Shown here: in pieces, positions 9,419 through 17,988 of the stretch
Position numbering within the stretch: position 1 is the first letter of the stretch
Layout: every line of letters starts with the position of its first letter
Assembly (NCBI GenBank): GCA_036399775.1
Contig: DASWMJ010000046.1
Coordinates: 1 to 64,000 of the forward strand
Source of the DNA: JADMIH01 sp036399775
Lineage (GTDB): Bacteria > Chloroflexota > Chloroflexia > QHBQ01 > JADMIH01
DNA: 64,000 bases
Direction of reading: 5' to 3'
Notes under the pieces: model-generated
The model's input: only the letters and a program-made list of their open reading frames with translations
What the model was told of the DNA's origin: nothing
The model's database searches: none
Made by a program: the position numbers and the translations under genes

Positions 9419-9442
9419 CTGACCCCTGACCCCTAACCCCTC
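9419..9442. repeat. C-rich heptamer array (ACCCCTGA/ACCCCTAA)
   Basis: Three to four heptamer units form the inverted partner of 8651-8682, ending just at the stop codon of the next minus-strand gene (9445). Confidence 0.7.
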
Positions 9443-9444
9443 GG

Positions 9445-9888
9445 CTACTGCTTTCCGCAATAGGGGCACGCCGCCCAGCGCACGCTGATGGGGCGGCCAC
9501 AGTTGTCGCACTCGTCCCTCAATTTGGTACGGCAGTGGGGGCAGAAGAGGAAATCGGGGTTGGTCCTACGCTTGCAGGAGGGGCAGATCTCCGTGTCCTC
9601 TATGTCTTGCAGCAAGTACTCTTCTTCGAGCGCCCGCTCGTATGCCTCGGATAGCGTCTCCTTCGGCCTCAAGATCATATAAAGCAATATCCCCGCGAAG
9701 GGCACCAGCCCCACCAGCACCAGCGCCAGCACTATGGATAGCACATCCCGCGTGCGAGCCGTAATGTCGCGGAAGGTCCACACCAGCGTAGCGAAATAGA
9801 GCGCCAGTAAGTAAGCGCCCGTACACGCCAGGAAGAACTGCAAAAAGACCGCGAACTGGTTCAAAAAATTGGAAAAAAACTCTGCCAT
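9445..9888 (-). CDS. Two-TM membrane protein with double zinc ribbon
   Basis: The 147-residue product starts at an ATG with AGAGGA six bases upstream. Two hydrophobic segments (about 12-37 and 47-72) are followed by an acidic helix (about 75-95). Four Cys pairs follow (CPSC, CPHC, CDNC, CPYC), giving a double zinc-ribbon (DZR-type) domain at the C-terminus. The topology suggests the ribbons face the cytoplasm. No catalytic residues are visible; a scaffold or nucleic-acid/protein-binding role is possible. It lies downstream of the c-di-AMP receptor gene, separated by an inverted heptamer array that may end transcription. Confidence 0.85.
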   Translation of the reverse strand: MAEFFSNFLNQFAVFLQFFLACTGAYLLALYFATLVWTFRDITARTRDVLSIVLALVLVGLVPFAGILLYMILRPKETLSEAYERALEEEYLLQDIEDTEICPSCKRRTNPDFLFCPHCRTKLRDECDNCGRPISVRWAACPYCGKQ

Positions 9889-9981
9889 CAGAAATCCTCT
9901 AAAGAGTCATCTCATAAAGAAGCGGCCAGAGCTTCATGCAGAGGCCGCTAACTACTGTCTATTATACCTAATGCTTGCAAG

Positions 9982-10050
9982 CCAGGGGTCAGGGGTCAGG
10001 GGTCAGTTAGTCTTGCGGACCTGATCCCTGGTCCCTAGCCCCTGACCCCT
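9982..10050. repeat. Inverted heptamer array pair
   Basis: A G-rich arm (9982-10006, GGGGTCA units) and a C-rich arm (10021-10050) face each other across 14 nt and could form a long stem. The C-rich arm ends at the stop codon of the gene ending at 10049. Confidence 0.8.
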
Positions 10051-10378
10051 ACAACGGCTCGAAATATTCCACATCCACAACCCACACTGATGCGCCGCCA
10101 ACCTGCACCTCTATGGGACGTGGCATGTAGAACTCGGTGGGGTCGAAGGCCGAGGGGTAGGATGAGACGTACTCCCCTCGCGTCTGGCAGTTAGCCGATA
10201 GCACGTCTAGTACCGCCTGTACGTTTTCCTCCTGGATGCCCATCAGGAAGGTAGAGTTGCGCTCCCGCAGGAAGCCGCCCGTGCTGTTGACCGTGGTGAA
10301 GGGTATGCCTTCCTTACGCAAGGCATTACTCAACCTGATAGTATCTTGCCCCTGCACCACCGCGACGATAGCTTTCAT
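10049..10378 (-). CDS. darA: PII-like cyclic-di-AMP receptor (DarA/PstA, DUF970 family)
   Basis: The 109-residue protein matches the DarA/PstA (YaaQ) family of trimeric PII-like proteins that bind c-di-AMP. The N-terminus MKAIVAVVQGQDTIRLSNAL, the TGGFLRERNSTFLMGI segment (34-49) and the late NCQTRGEY segment are typical. Length is normal. In Firmicutes these proteins sense c-di-AMP and act on unknown partners. Here it is the last gene of a minus-strand run behind a NUDIX hydrolase (48-nt gap) and an R3H/AAA ATPase, which suggests shared expression. No diadenylate cyclase lies in this window. Confidence 0.9.
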   Translation of the reverse strand: MKAIVAVVQGQDTIRLSNALRKEGIPFTTVNSTGGFLRERNSTFLMGIQEENVQAVLDVLSANCQTRGEYVSSYPSAFDPTEFYMPRPIEVQVGGASVWVVDVEYFEPL

Positions 10379-10426
10379 AGACCCCTAAACAACCTCAATA
10401 AGCCCTTCACCAGCACTCGGTACTCG

Positions 10427-10888
10427 TCAGTTGACGTCGCCCAGGTAGATGGGCGCATCTCTCTCGCCGTAGCGTCCAATCAGTGGCCGTAATGCTAGCG
10501 GATAGAGGCGGTATTTGTCAAGCCGGCTAATCTCCAGCCACTCCACACCAAGCTGGCCTGGGTCCGGCTCTATGCCGCTTCCTGGTTCCGCGCCATCCGC
10601 CAGGCGGCACTCGAACATGAACTCAATCGCGTGTACATCCCCATCCGTCTCCGCGAACTCGTGGTACCCGCCGATATACTCTCGTATGAAGCGCAACTCC
10701 CTGATCTCCACTTCCGCACCGATCTCCTCAAAGCATTCCCTCTTTAGAGTCTCAACCAGCGTTTCGCCTGGGTCCTGCCCTCCACCCGGCAGCGTATACC
10801 AGAAGCCGACTTTATCGCGCAACTTTATGGCAAGCACTTTGTTGTTATCCACGATTAGGGCTTTGGCGGAGTTGCGTATCGGCTTCAC
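10427..10888 (-). CDS. NUDIX hydrolase
   Basis: The 153-residue protein carries a complete NUDIX box: GGGQDPGET, then RECFEEIGAEV (G-x5-E-x7-REC-x-EE-x-G), starting near residue 35. This family hydrolyses nucleoside diphosphates linked to another moiety; the substrate cannot be read from the sequence. The GTG start overlaps the TAG stop of the upstream ATPase gene (TAGTG), implying translational coupling, and the c-di-AMP receptor gene follows 48 nt downstream. Confidence 0.92.
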   Translation of the reverse strand: MKPIRNSAKALIVDNNKVLAIKLRDKVGFWYTLPGGGQDPGETLVETLKRECFEEIGAEVEIRELRFIREYIGGYHEFAETDGDVHAIEFMFECRLADGAEPGSGIEPDPGQLGVEWLEISRLDKYRLYPLALRPLIGRYGERDAPIYLGDVN

Positions 10889-12867
10889 TAATCCTGCCTG
10901 TAAATCCTCACCCGCCTGAACGGCTCTTTCCCCTTGCTGATGGAGCCGAGGTTGTACCGCTCTGCCATCTGGTGCTGTAGCTTGCGGATGTGGGACGCCT
11001 GCGGGGTAAGCTCTATCGGGCGGTCGGTCTCCATCACCTCGGCAATGGCCTCTTCCGCCTCTTCCATCGCGCTCGTCATGGGGTCGGCCTGGGGCGTTAC
11101 GTCGAAAATGTTGCCCAGCGCGGCCTGTATCTGCGCCTGCGTATTGCTCTTCAGCACGAACACGGGTATGCCCGCCTGCTCTGCTTCCTTCAGTATCTGC
11201 GGACTCTTCCGGTAATAGCTCTTCAGGGTCAAAACGATGTCGCCGTCGCGCTGCTCCCTCACCAGGGTAACGGGTACGCGCAGGTGCTTGATAGACTGCT
11301 CAAGCCTGTCGCGGCTCACCCCGAACGGGTAGACGCGCAGAGGCTTGTTGGCTGTGGCCCTTGCCGCGACCCCCATAGCCCCCGCGCCCAGGCGTGCTTC
11401 TTCGCGCTGCCTCTCCTCTTCCTGCGCCTGCGACGGCTCGCGCTCATCGTAAAGCGCTCTACGCTCCGACCTCGCAGCATCGCCGGAGGCACGACTTGTG
11501 GGAGGGTAACCTTCTCCCGTCCGTTCAGGTTCAAAAGGGCGGGGGGTTCCCCCGTTGCTCTGCCTTGCCCCTCTACCTGTTTGCGGTGCCTGGGGGGCGG
11601 GCATCTGCCGTCTGGGCGCGCTGGGCAGACCCGATGCGCCCCGGTCGTCATACCCGCGCCTTCCGCCGTCGCGCCTCATGCTTGGCGCTGTATCCCCACG
11701 ACCTCTCGCGGGCGGGGCTGCTATCTCGGTGTGGATGCTACCGTCGGCCAGGCGCGTCCTTATTTCCGGCGGTATTAGCTCTCCGCGCAGCAGCGAGTCT
11801 ACCACCTCGGCCACGTCGCGGTGTACCGCCACGCGCTCCCGGTCCAGTATCTCCACGATGATGTCGAACGTAGGAGGTGCCTTGCGCTCAAGCACCGACT
11901 TTTGCGTGCCCCTTCGCCTTGCCTCCTCGTCGCTCAGCGTCACCGTCTGGATACCGCCTACGAGGTCGGACAGCGTCGGGTTGAGCATCAGGTTTTCCAG
12001 GCTGGTGCCGTGCGCCGTACCCACAAGCTGCACGCCGCGCTCCGCTATGGTGCGCGCCGCCTGCGCCTCTAGCTCCGTGCCTATCTCGTCAATAATGATG
12101 ACCTCCGGCATGTGGTTCTCCACAGCCTCGATCATTACCGCGTGCTGGCGCTCAGGCAGGGGAACCTGCATCCTGCGCGATCTGCCGATAGAAGGGTGCG
12201 GTATATCCCCGTCGCCCGCTATCTCGTTCGACGTATCTACGATGACCACGCGCTTCCGCAGATCGTCGCCCAGCACGCGGGCGCACTCCCTAAGTAGCGT
12301 CGTTTTGCCCACGCCCGGCGGCCCCACCAGTAATATGCTCTTGCCCGTCTCCACCAAATCTTTGATTATAGACAGCGTGCCGAATACTGCCCGCCCTATG
12401 CGGCACGTCAGGCCCACTACGGCTCCCCGCCTGTTGCGTATGCAGGAGATGCGGTGCAGCGTGCGTTCGATGCCCGCGCGGTTGTCGCCGCCGAACTCCC
12501 CTATGCGGTCAGTAACGTAGTCCAAGTCGGCCTGCGTCACCTCGCCATCGCTCAGCGTGTGCTCCGACCCGCGATAGCGCGCCTCCGGCTTGCGGCCCAG
12601 GTCCATCACCACTTCAAGCAGGTTGTTGCGGTTGTTCAACGCCTTGAGAGGGTCAATGATATTCGACGGCAGCGCGGAAAGTAGCGCGTCCAGGTCGTCG
12701 GTGATGACGTGCTCTCCCCGGTCGCGCACTACTTCGTTAGGGTTATCGGTTGTCACGCCCTGCTGGGCCAGCGCCTGCGCCGGGGGCGTGCCTGGTACGA
12801 TCTCAAACTCGTGGTGCTCTTCGTAACCCTCATATCCCAGTAAGCTATCTTCGTTGGCATTAATCAT
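10888..12867 (-). CDS. R3H-domain AAA ATPase (Ycf45 / SpoIIIAA-like)
   Basis: The 659-residue protein has a RecA/AAA-type core: GPPGVGKTT at 182-190, VDTSNEIAGDG at 210-220, VIIIDE at 256-261 and GTAHG at 283-287. This is as in Ycf45/SpoIIIAA-like single-stranded nucleic-acid-binding ATPases. A long Arg/Gly/Pro-rich disordered region (about 384-500) leads to a small alpha/beta domain (about 512-595). A C-terminal R3H-like segment (about 630-655, HQMAERYNLGSISKG) follows. R3H domains bind single-stranded nucleic acids. The gene heads a coupled unit with the NUDIX gene. Its role in bacteria outside sporulation is not established. Confidence 0.88.
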   Translation of the reverse strand: MINANEDSLLGYEGYEEHHEFEIVPGTPPAQALAQQGVTTDNPNEVVRDRGEHVITDDLDALLSALPSNIIDPLKALNNRNNLLEVVMDLGRKPEARYRGSEHTLSDGEVTQADLDYVTDRIGEFGGDNRAGIERTLHRISCIRNRRGAVVGLTCRIGRAVFGTLSIIKDLVETGKSILLVGPPGVGKTTLLRECARVLGDDLRKRVVIVDTSNEIAGDGDIPHPSIGRSRRMQVPLPERQHAVMIEAVENHMPEVIIIDEIGTELEAQAARTIAERGVQLVGTAHGTSLENLMLNPTLSDLVGGIQTVTLSDEEARRRGTQKSVLERKAPPTFDIIVEILDRERVAVHRDVAEVVDSLLRGELIPPEIRTRLADGSIHTEIAAPPARGRGDTAPSMRRDGGRRGYDDRGASGLPSAPRRQMPAPQAPQTGRGARQSNGGTPRPFEPERTGEGYPPTSRASGDAARSERRALYDEREPSQAQEEERQREEARLGAGAMGVAARATANKPLRVYPFGVSRDRLEQSIKHLRVPVTLVREQRDGDIVLTLKSYYRKSPQILKEAEQAGIPVFVLKSNTQAQIQAALGNIFDVTPQADPMTSAMEEAEEAIAEVMETDRPIELTPQASHIRKLQHQMAERYNLGSISKGKEPFRRVRIYRQD

Positions 12868-12938
12868 TGTTTGTCGTCCAGCTCTAGATTGGTTGCGTCA
12901 ATTACAAGTAGTAAGTAGTAGTGCAAAGTTGGTGCCAG

Positions 12939-13970
12939 CTACTCAAGCGCGAACTTGGACGTAATCACTTCCCTTTGCTTAGGCACCAGGAAGGGCACAA
13001 GGGAGTGCTGGCGGGTCTTGATAGGCTCGGCCAGGTACTTAACCAGCAATTCCTGCTCGCTCAACGGGTGAAATCCCCTCTCTTCCAGCAGATGCTCGAT
13101 CTCTACCTGGTATTCCCTTACCCCACAATATACAGGTTTATTGCCGGAGCGCATGGCTTTCCACAACATGTAATCGAGGGCAACAGGACATACACTCCGG
13201 TTATCGTGGTCCGGTTTACACATCATACTTATCCAATGCCCGCTCTCCCCTGTCAGCAGCCGGATATTGCCCCCTAACCCCTCGCCATCGCTGCTCGCAT
13301 CCGGCCACACATACGATTTCTCCAGCAACCCATGAGAGAGGAATAGCGGCTTCGGCATACGGCTCCTCTGCCAGTGCATGCTACTGATGTCTTCCGCGCG
13401 CTGCACCGCCGGAGGCGTCACCGCCGAGTAGAGTCTCATGAGGTCCCACGCATCGCCGTTGGTCTGCCGGCGTAGCGTCCCATGCTGCGGCTCATCCCCC
13501 GGCGCACTCGATGAACTGAAGTAGAGTCTACCCCATATACGCTCATCGGTATAATGCGTAAACCCCAGCCTCTTGAATGCCTCCATTCTCGGCTCGTCTC
13601 GCGGCACCTTCACCGACACTCGCAATGCTTCATGCTCTCCCGCCGCGCCGACAAGCTCCTCCAGCAACGCCTCCCAGATGCGGTCGGGCGCTCTGTCGTT
13701 CGCTGCCAGCGCGGTGATGGCCCACTCGTCACGCCTCGGCCCCCGGCTGCGCGCCTGCACGTAACCGAGTAGACTGTCCCTCTCTATATATACGTATACG
13801 AAACTGGTGCGAGAATGTCTCGGAGCCTGCGATTTCCACAGGTCGTGGAGCAGCGCGTCCGGCTGGATGAGGCTGTAGGGAGGATTGAGCCGCAAGACAC
13901 GCTGCCGTCGCCGGGAGGCAATCAGCCGAAAGAGATCGGTAGGGACCGCTTCGCGTGTCTTATGTGCCAT
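12939..13970 (-). CDS. Tandem GNAT-like acetyltransferase family protein
   Basis: The 343-residue protein starts at an ATG with GGGAG five bases upstream. The N-terminal half (about 10-150) has a GNAT-like pattern with GYVQARSRG, a hydrophobic strand and a FKRLGFTHYTDERIW ending typical of GNAT folds. The C-terminal half (about 165-330) ends similarly (LLEERGFHPLSEQELLVKYL), so it may be a second, degenerate GNAT domain. The acetyl-CoA loop is not sharply conserved in either half. It sits upstream of the R3H ATPase gene on the same strand, 71 nt away. Substrate unknown. Confidence 0.75.
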   Translation of the reverse strand: MAHKTREAVPTDLFRLIASRRRQRVLRLNPPYSLIQPDALLHDLWKSQAPRHSRTSFVYVYIERDSLLGYVQARSRGPRRDEWAITALAANDRAPDRIWEALLEELVGAAGEHEALRVSVKVPRDEPRMEAFKRLGFTHYTDERIWGRLYFSSSSAPGDEPQHGTLRRQTNGDAWDLMRLYSAVTPPAVQRAEDISSMHWQRSRMPKPLFLSHGLLEKSYVWPDASSDGEGLGGNIRLLTGESGHWISMMCKPDHDNRSVCPVALDYMLWKAMRSGNKPVYCGVREYQVEIEHLLEERGFHPLSEQELLVKYLAEPIKTRQHSLVPFLVPKQREVITSKFALE

Positions 13971-13979
13971 AATTTCTCC

Positions 13980-14069
13980 CAGGGATCAGGGGTTAGGGGT
14001 TAGGGGTCAGGGACCAGTATCAGCGCAACATAACAGACTGATCCCTGACCCCTGATCCCTCACCCCTAG
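13980..14069. repeat. Inverted heptamer array overlapping the 3' end of pdxT
   Basis: The G-rich arm is 13980-14013 and the C-rich arm 14039-14069. The C-rich arm lies inside the pdxT frame and supplies its final codons. Confidence 0.8.
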
Positions 14070-14634
14070 TGTCAACCATTGAGAGGAAGTACTTGTGGAA
14101 GCGCAGGTCGTCGGTGAGTTCGGGGTGGAAGGCGGTGACGAGCATGTTCTCCTGCCTGGCTGCCACGGGCGTGCCGTCGGGCAGGGCCGCTACGACCTCT
14201 ACCCCATCGCCCACGCTCTCTATCTTGGGCGCTCTGATGAAGATGCCTGGGAACGGCTCCTTCCCAAGCGCGGGTATGTCTAGCTCCGTCTCAAAGCTGT
14301 CAAGCTGGCGGCCAAAGGCGTTGCGCTCTACCTTGACGTTCATCATGCCCAGCAATGGCTGCTCGCGCCCGGCATCCTTCGATAGCAGTATCATCCCCGC
14401 GCAGGTACCGTACACCGGCTTGCCCATCTCCGCATATCGCCGTATCGCCTCTTGCAGCCCGTACTTCACCGCCAGCTTGCCGATTGCCGTGCTCTCCCCG
14501 CCCGGTATGATGAGGCCGTCCAGCCCCTCCAATTGCTCAGGCAGGCGCACTTCTACAGTTTCTACGCCTAACCTGTGCAGGGCCTCGATATGCTCCCGAA
14601 ACGCCCCTTGCAGGGCCAACACTCCTATCTTCAT
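14020..14634 (-). CDS. pdxT: Pyridoxal 5'-phosphate synthase glutaminase subunit PdxT
   Basis: PdxT releases ammonia from glutamine for the PdxS synthase in DXP-independent vitamin B6 synthesis. The class-I amidotransferase triad is present: the nucleophile Cys in GTCAGMILL (about residue 79) and His-Glu in FHPEL. PGGES near residue 45 forms the oxyanion loop. The normal end of the family is near HKYFLSMV; here about 17 extra residues (TRGEGSGVRDQSVMLR) are encoded by the heptamer array. It lies 109 nt downstream of pdxS on the same strand, so the two are probably co-transcribed. Confidence 0.96.
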   Translation of the reverse strand: MKIGVLALQGAFREHIEALHRLGVETVEVRLPEQLEGLDGLIIPGGESTAIGKLAVKYGLQEAIRRYAEMGKPVYGTCAGMILLSKDAGREQPLLGMMNVKVERNAFGRQLDSFETELDIPALGKEPFPGIFIRAPKIESVGDGVEVVAALPDGTPVAARQENMLVTAFHPELTDDLRFHKYFLSMVDTRGEGSGVRDQSVMLR

Positions 14635-14653
14635 CTCTTATGGTTACCGTATT

Positions 14654-14741
14654 GCGTAGTTCGTATTGCGTGAAACGTGATGCGTGAAAGGGTATGGGAT
14701 CACGTCACAATCTAAAATCCAAAATCTAAAATCGAAAATTG
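14654..14741. repeat. Short-tandem repeats between pdxS and pdxT
   Basis: The first part (about 14654-14690) repeats CGTATTGCGT-like and CGTGATGCGT-like units. The second (14711-14741) repeats AATCTAAAAT units, the complement of those at 32165-32232. Both sit directly after the pdxS stop codon. Confidence 0.55.
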
Positions 14742-14743
14742 GC

Positions 14744-15625
14744 TCACCAGCCTCGCACCGATAACATCTCCTCACGCGGTAGGGCAGCCACGTTGATGCC
14801 TACCATCGGCTCGCCCAGGTCGCGGCTCACTTCGGCCAGTATCGCCGGGTCGTTCCAGTGCGTCACCGCCTGCACGATAGCGCGCGCCCGGCGTACCGGG
14901 TCGCCCGACTTGAAGATGCCGGAGCCTACGAACACGCCGTCCGCGCCCAACGCCATCATCAGGGCGGCATCTGCGGGGGTAGCTACCCCGCCCGCCGCGA
15001 AGTTCACCACGGGCAGCTTGCCGTTCTCTGCCACCCACACTACGAGGTCATACGGCGCACCTAGCTCTTTTGCCTCGGTCATCATCTCTTCGCGGGGCAT
15101 GTTTTGGAGCTTGCGGATGCCGTCCCACACGGAGCGCATATGCCTTACGGCTTCGATGACGTTGCCTGTGCCTGCCTCGCCCTTCGTGCGCATCATCGCC
15201 GCGCCCTCGCCTATGCGCCGCAACGCCTCTCCCAGGTCGCGGCAGCCGCACACGAACGGCACCTTGAAATCGTGCTTATTGATGTGGTAGCGGTCGTCGG
15301 CGGGCGTGAGCACCTCGCTCTCGTCTATGTAGTCAATACCTATGGCTTCGAGAACGCGCGCCTCCATGAAGTGCCCGATGCGGCACTTAGCCATGACAGG
15401 TATCGTCACCGCCTCCATGATATTAGAGATAATCTCAGGGTCGCTCATGCGCGCCACACCGCCCATAATGCGAATATCGGCGGGCACCCGTTCGAGCGCC
15501 ATCACCGCCGACGCCCCCGCCTCCTCAGCGATACGCGCCTGCTCAGGGTTTATCACGTCCATGATAACCCCACCCTTGAGCATCTGGGCAAGGCCCTTCT
15601 TAGTCGTAAAAGTTGATTTCTCCAT
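14744..15625 (-). CDS. pdxS: Pyridoxal 5'-phosphate synthase subunit PdxS
   Basis: PdxS condenses ribose 5-phosphate, glyceraldehyde 3-phosphate and ammonia into PLP within a dodecamer with PdxT. The sequence is highly conserved: KGGVIMDV, GASAVMALERVPADIR, MAKCRIGHF (active-site Lys), TKGEAGTGN and FAAGGVATPADAALMM. I place the start at the ATG at 15625 (293 residues), because GGAGGT lies seven bases upstream. A TTG five codons earlier is itself part of that ribosome-binding site. It is first gene of the pdxS-pdxT pair. Confidence 0.97.
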   Translation of the reverse strand: MEKSTFTTKKGLAQMLKGGVIMDVINPEQARIAEEAGASAVMALERVPADIRIMGGVARMSDPEIISNIMEAVTIPVMAKCRIGHFMEARVLEAIGIDYIDESEVLTPADDRYHINKHDFKVPFVCGCRDLGEALRRIGEGAAMMRTKGEAGTGNVIEAVRHMRSVWDGIRKLQNMPREEMMTEAKELGAPYDLVVWVAENGKLPVVNFAAGGVATPADAALMMALGADGVFVGSGIFKSGDPVRRARAIVQAVTHWNDPAILAEVSRDLGEPMVGINVAALPREEMLSVRGW

Positions 15626-15730
15626 GCCGCTTACCTCCAAAATCGCCCAACTTCAGACCCGATATAGCTTCGCGCCCATACCGGCATCCGCTCTGCATAC
15701 TAATAACGTAACCCACAAGAACACACTATA

Positions 15731-15760
15731 ATTGTACCCCTTTCCCGCAAGGCATAGCAA
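15731..15760 (-). promoter_or_regulatory. Candidate promoter of pdxS-pdxT
   Basis: On the minus strand TTGCTA, an 18-nt spacer and TACAAT lie about 105 nt upstream of the pdxS start. Confidence 0.35.
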
Positions 15761-15886
15761 GTCAGTCTTACAGGCAGAATAGTCGAAGACCCTCTTATTC
15801 CTTTTTGTTTCGTCACTATGAGGACGCAATCAAAAAGATTAACAAATAAGTACCCCTGGGTAGGACCCCCTATGCCTTTTGGGGCA

Positions 15887-15916
15887 TTTACATACCTAAA
15901 AACCGGCTGCTATACT
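15887..15916 (+). promoter_or_regulatory. Promoter of the GT87-like gene
   Basis: TTTACA (15887-15892), an 18-nt spacer and TATACT (15911-15916) lie 25 nt before the TTG at 15942, giving a leader of about 20 nt. Confidence 0.55.
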
Positions 15917-15941
15917 TGATTAGTACCTGTATTATGGGGGT

Positions 15942-17312
15942 TTGCCCTGGGTGTCTGATACTGTCGTGAATAGCCTGCTCGTGCAGTCTCCTCCGCCGAA
16001 GGTGGGTGGAGACATCGCCGCACCCCGAATTTTGCAACTTGCCCCGCCGGTGCGCCTGGCAGCATGGCTTCTCGGTGCGCTGCTCGTGTTCTGGCTCTGC
16101 CTGCAATGGGGCGCTAGCACGAGCGCACACAACGACTTTACGCAGAACGTCTGGCTCCCCTCCCGCCTCGTCCTGGACGGCGCGAATCCCTACGCAGCTT
16201 CACGCACCCAGGTAGACGCCGCGCTGGGCGCTTACAGCACGCAATTCGACGCATTCAACAGCGGCCCGTCCTACTTCTTCATCTATCCTCTGTGGCTGGC
16301 TCTTGCCATGTCGCCCCTCGGCGCGATGCCGCTTGCGCTCGCCACCGCCATATGGCGCGCCGCTAACCTGATGCTGCTCGTGTGGGGTGTTGGGGCCGTA
16401 TTGAGATCGTCCAGCCTCAGCTTCCGCGTGGTACGTCCAGCCTCGATAGCTGCTATCGCGCTCACCATCTTCCTATGCTTTGTTTACAGGGAGAGCATCC
16501 TGACCCTGTACATAGGCCAATTCGCCATCATCGAGTTTGGCCTGCTGGCAGCCATATGGGGCTGGCTCATAACTTCCAATCGCTTCACCACGCGACAATG
16601 TATCGCCGGTGATGCCCTGGTAGGCCTTGCCCTGGCGGTGCTGGCGACCAAGCCCCAGGCCCTTGGACTACCCGTTCTGCTGCTAGGCTTGTGGGCGCTC
16701 AGTCGCCGCCGCTTCGCCATACCGGTTTCAGCCGCCATCTCTCTTACTTCTCTGCTGCTCGTGCCAACTCTCTTCTATCCCAATTCGCTGAGTGACTGGC
16801 TATCAGTCGTCTCAAGCGGCCAGGCTTCAAGCCAGGCGCAGGTATCAGCGTCCGTATGGGGCCTTAGCTACCAGTGGCTGGGCGCTCAATCGCCCTGGGT
16901 GCCCATCTCCATCGCCCTCACTCTATTGGGTGTGGCAGCCCTGTTGCCCAGGTGGTGGCGCGATCTCAAGGACCGCACCTCCCCCGTGCCCCTCAGCCTC
17001 CCCCTGACGCTCTGCATGAACAGCGTAATTAGCCCATACATGCTTGGCTACGAGCACGTCCTGCTCCTCTTCCCCGCCCTGATCCTGCTGGCAGCCGCCG
17101 GTCTGCCCGACGAGCCATATCCAGCAAACCAAAACCGCAGCCGCAAAAGATGGCGCATGGCGCTCTACTTGTGGCTGGCTGCCCTACCAATACTTGTGGT
17201 AGCAGTGCAGGCCGTCCTGAACAAAGAATACCCGGCAATAGCCCAATCGCTTCCCATGCTGGCAATCTGCTGGCTGACGAGACTGGAATGGAAAGAGGGA
17301 GACGTGACCTGA
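15942..17312 (+). CDS. GT87/DUF2029-like polytopic membrane glycosyltransferase
   Basis: The 456-residue protein has about ten hydrophobic segments. The motif order of the GT87 (DUF2029) family is visible: an acidic-loop region DFTQNVWLPSRLVLDGANPY after the first membrane segment, then PLWLALAMSPLG and LATKPQALGLPVLL. Relatives in Actinobacteria use polyprenyl-phosphate mannose to extend glycolipids. The start is uncertain: TTG at 15942 or GTG at 15951, both just downstream of the promoter, neither with a strong ribosome-binding site. The sugar and acceptor are unknown. Confidence 0.8.
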   Translation: MPWVSDTVVNSLLVQSPPPKVGGDIAAPRILQLAPPVRLAAWLLGALLVFWLCLQWGASTSAHNDFTQNVWLPSRLVLDGANPYAASRTQVDAALGAYSTQFDAFNSGPSYFFIYPLWLALAMSPLGAMPLALATAIWRAANLMLLVWGVGAVLRSSSLSFRVVRPASIAAIALTIFLCFVYRESILTLYIGQFAIIEFGLLAAIWGWLITSNRFTTRQCIAGDALVGLALAVLATKPQALGLPVLLLGLWALSRRRFAIPVSAAISLTSLLLVPTLFYPNSLSDWLSVVSSGQASSQAQVSASVWGLSYQWLGAQSPWVPISIALTLLGVAALLPRWWRDLKDRTSPVPLSLPLTLCMNSVISPYMLGYEHVLLLFPALILLAAAGLPDEPYPANQNRSRKRWRMALYLWLAALPILVVAVQAVLNKEYPAIAQSLPMLAICWLTRLEWKEGDVT

Positions 17313-17313
17313 A

Positions 17314-17399
17314 GCGTATTGCGTATTACGTATTGCGTAAGGGCTTGACGCGACTAGAAGCTCTTATGCGATACGTAATACGCAATACGTAATACGCAC
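17314..17399. repeat. Inverted short-tandem array, GTATTGCGTATTAC type
   Basis: The left arm (17314-17340) and right arm (17372-17399) carry complementary GCGTATTACGTATT-like units around a 31-nt spacer, filling the space between two genes. Confidence 0.75.
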
Positions 17400-17405
17400 A
17401 AACCT

Positions 17406-17918
17406 ATGGCACTAATGAACAACATCTCAATGGGCGACCAGACGATGCCCCTCGATACGACTGCTTTCACCTCATTCCTGGTGGAGGCTAAGAGGAGCGC
17501 GCGCCCCGCAGGCAAGGTGGGTGAGCTACAGGACGAAATGCCCGGCGCGATACAGCTTGAGTACTCACGCGGCCTCTACACCTACAAGAACATCTACTAC
17601 GGGTTCGAGCGCTTCTCCGGCCAGGAGACCGTCCACTTCGAGGGGCGGCCCGTCTGGGGCATGGGCTACAATGGCGGCCTCATCAACCACTACATGTGGG
17701 ACCTTCAACCCCAGTGGATATACGCCGTCCTGCGCTCGGCCCTCGCCAAAGTGAGCGAAGAACTCCCCTTCAGAGGTCCCCTCAACTACGAATATTACGG
17801 CTTCGAGTACAACAACCACCCGCTAGGCCACCTCGCTGAGTTCCTCGGTGAAGAGACCATCAAGTACCGCGACTCAATGGTTTACCACCTGTGGTACGTC
17901 GGCGGCTTCATTCGATAG
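17406..17918 (+). CDS. DUF5680 domain protein
   Basis: The 170-residue soluble protein has a segment LYTYKNIYYGFERFSGQE followed by VHFEGRPVWGMGYNGG (about 55-90). I recognise this as the DUF5680 pattern, a small domain of unknown function. No catalytic residues are known for it. The start may be the ATG at 17406 or 17415; no clear ribosome-binding site is present. It is bracketed by two short-tandem arrays and convergent with the P-loop kinase gene. Confidence 0.75.
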   Translation: MALMNNISMGDQTMPLDTTAFTSFLVEAKRSARPAGKVGELQDEMPGAIQLEYSRGLYTYKNIYYGFERFSGQETVHFEGRPVWGMGYNGGLINHYMWDLQPQWIYAVLRSALAKVSEELPFRGPLNYEYYGFEYNNHPLGHLAEFLGEETIKYRDSMVYHLWYVGGFIR

Positions 17919-17960
17919 TACCGAGTACCGAGTACCAAGTACCGAGTGCTGAGTGCTTGG
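17917..17960. repeat. Short-tandem array, AGTACCGAGT type (left copy)
   Basis: AGTACCGAGT units grade into AGTGCTGAGT units. The array begins on the stop codon of the DUF5680 gene. Its inverse lies at 18748-18808. Confidence 0.75.
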
Positions 17961-17988
17961 CGAAGTTTAGGGTAGGTTGCAGGATGTT

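Larger units (their letters stand above)
15626..15941. other. Divergent promoter region, pdxS and GT87-like gene
   Basis: This 316-nt spacer carries a candidate minus-strand promoter (15731-15760) and a good plus-strand promoter (15887-15916). A small hairpin (ATGCC/GGCAT near 15871-15886) lies beside them. No coding sequence is visible. Confidence 0.5.
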
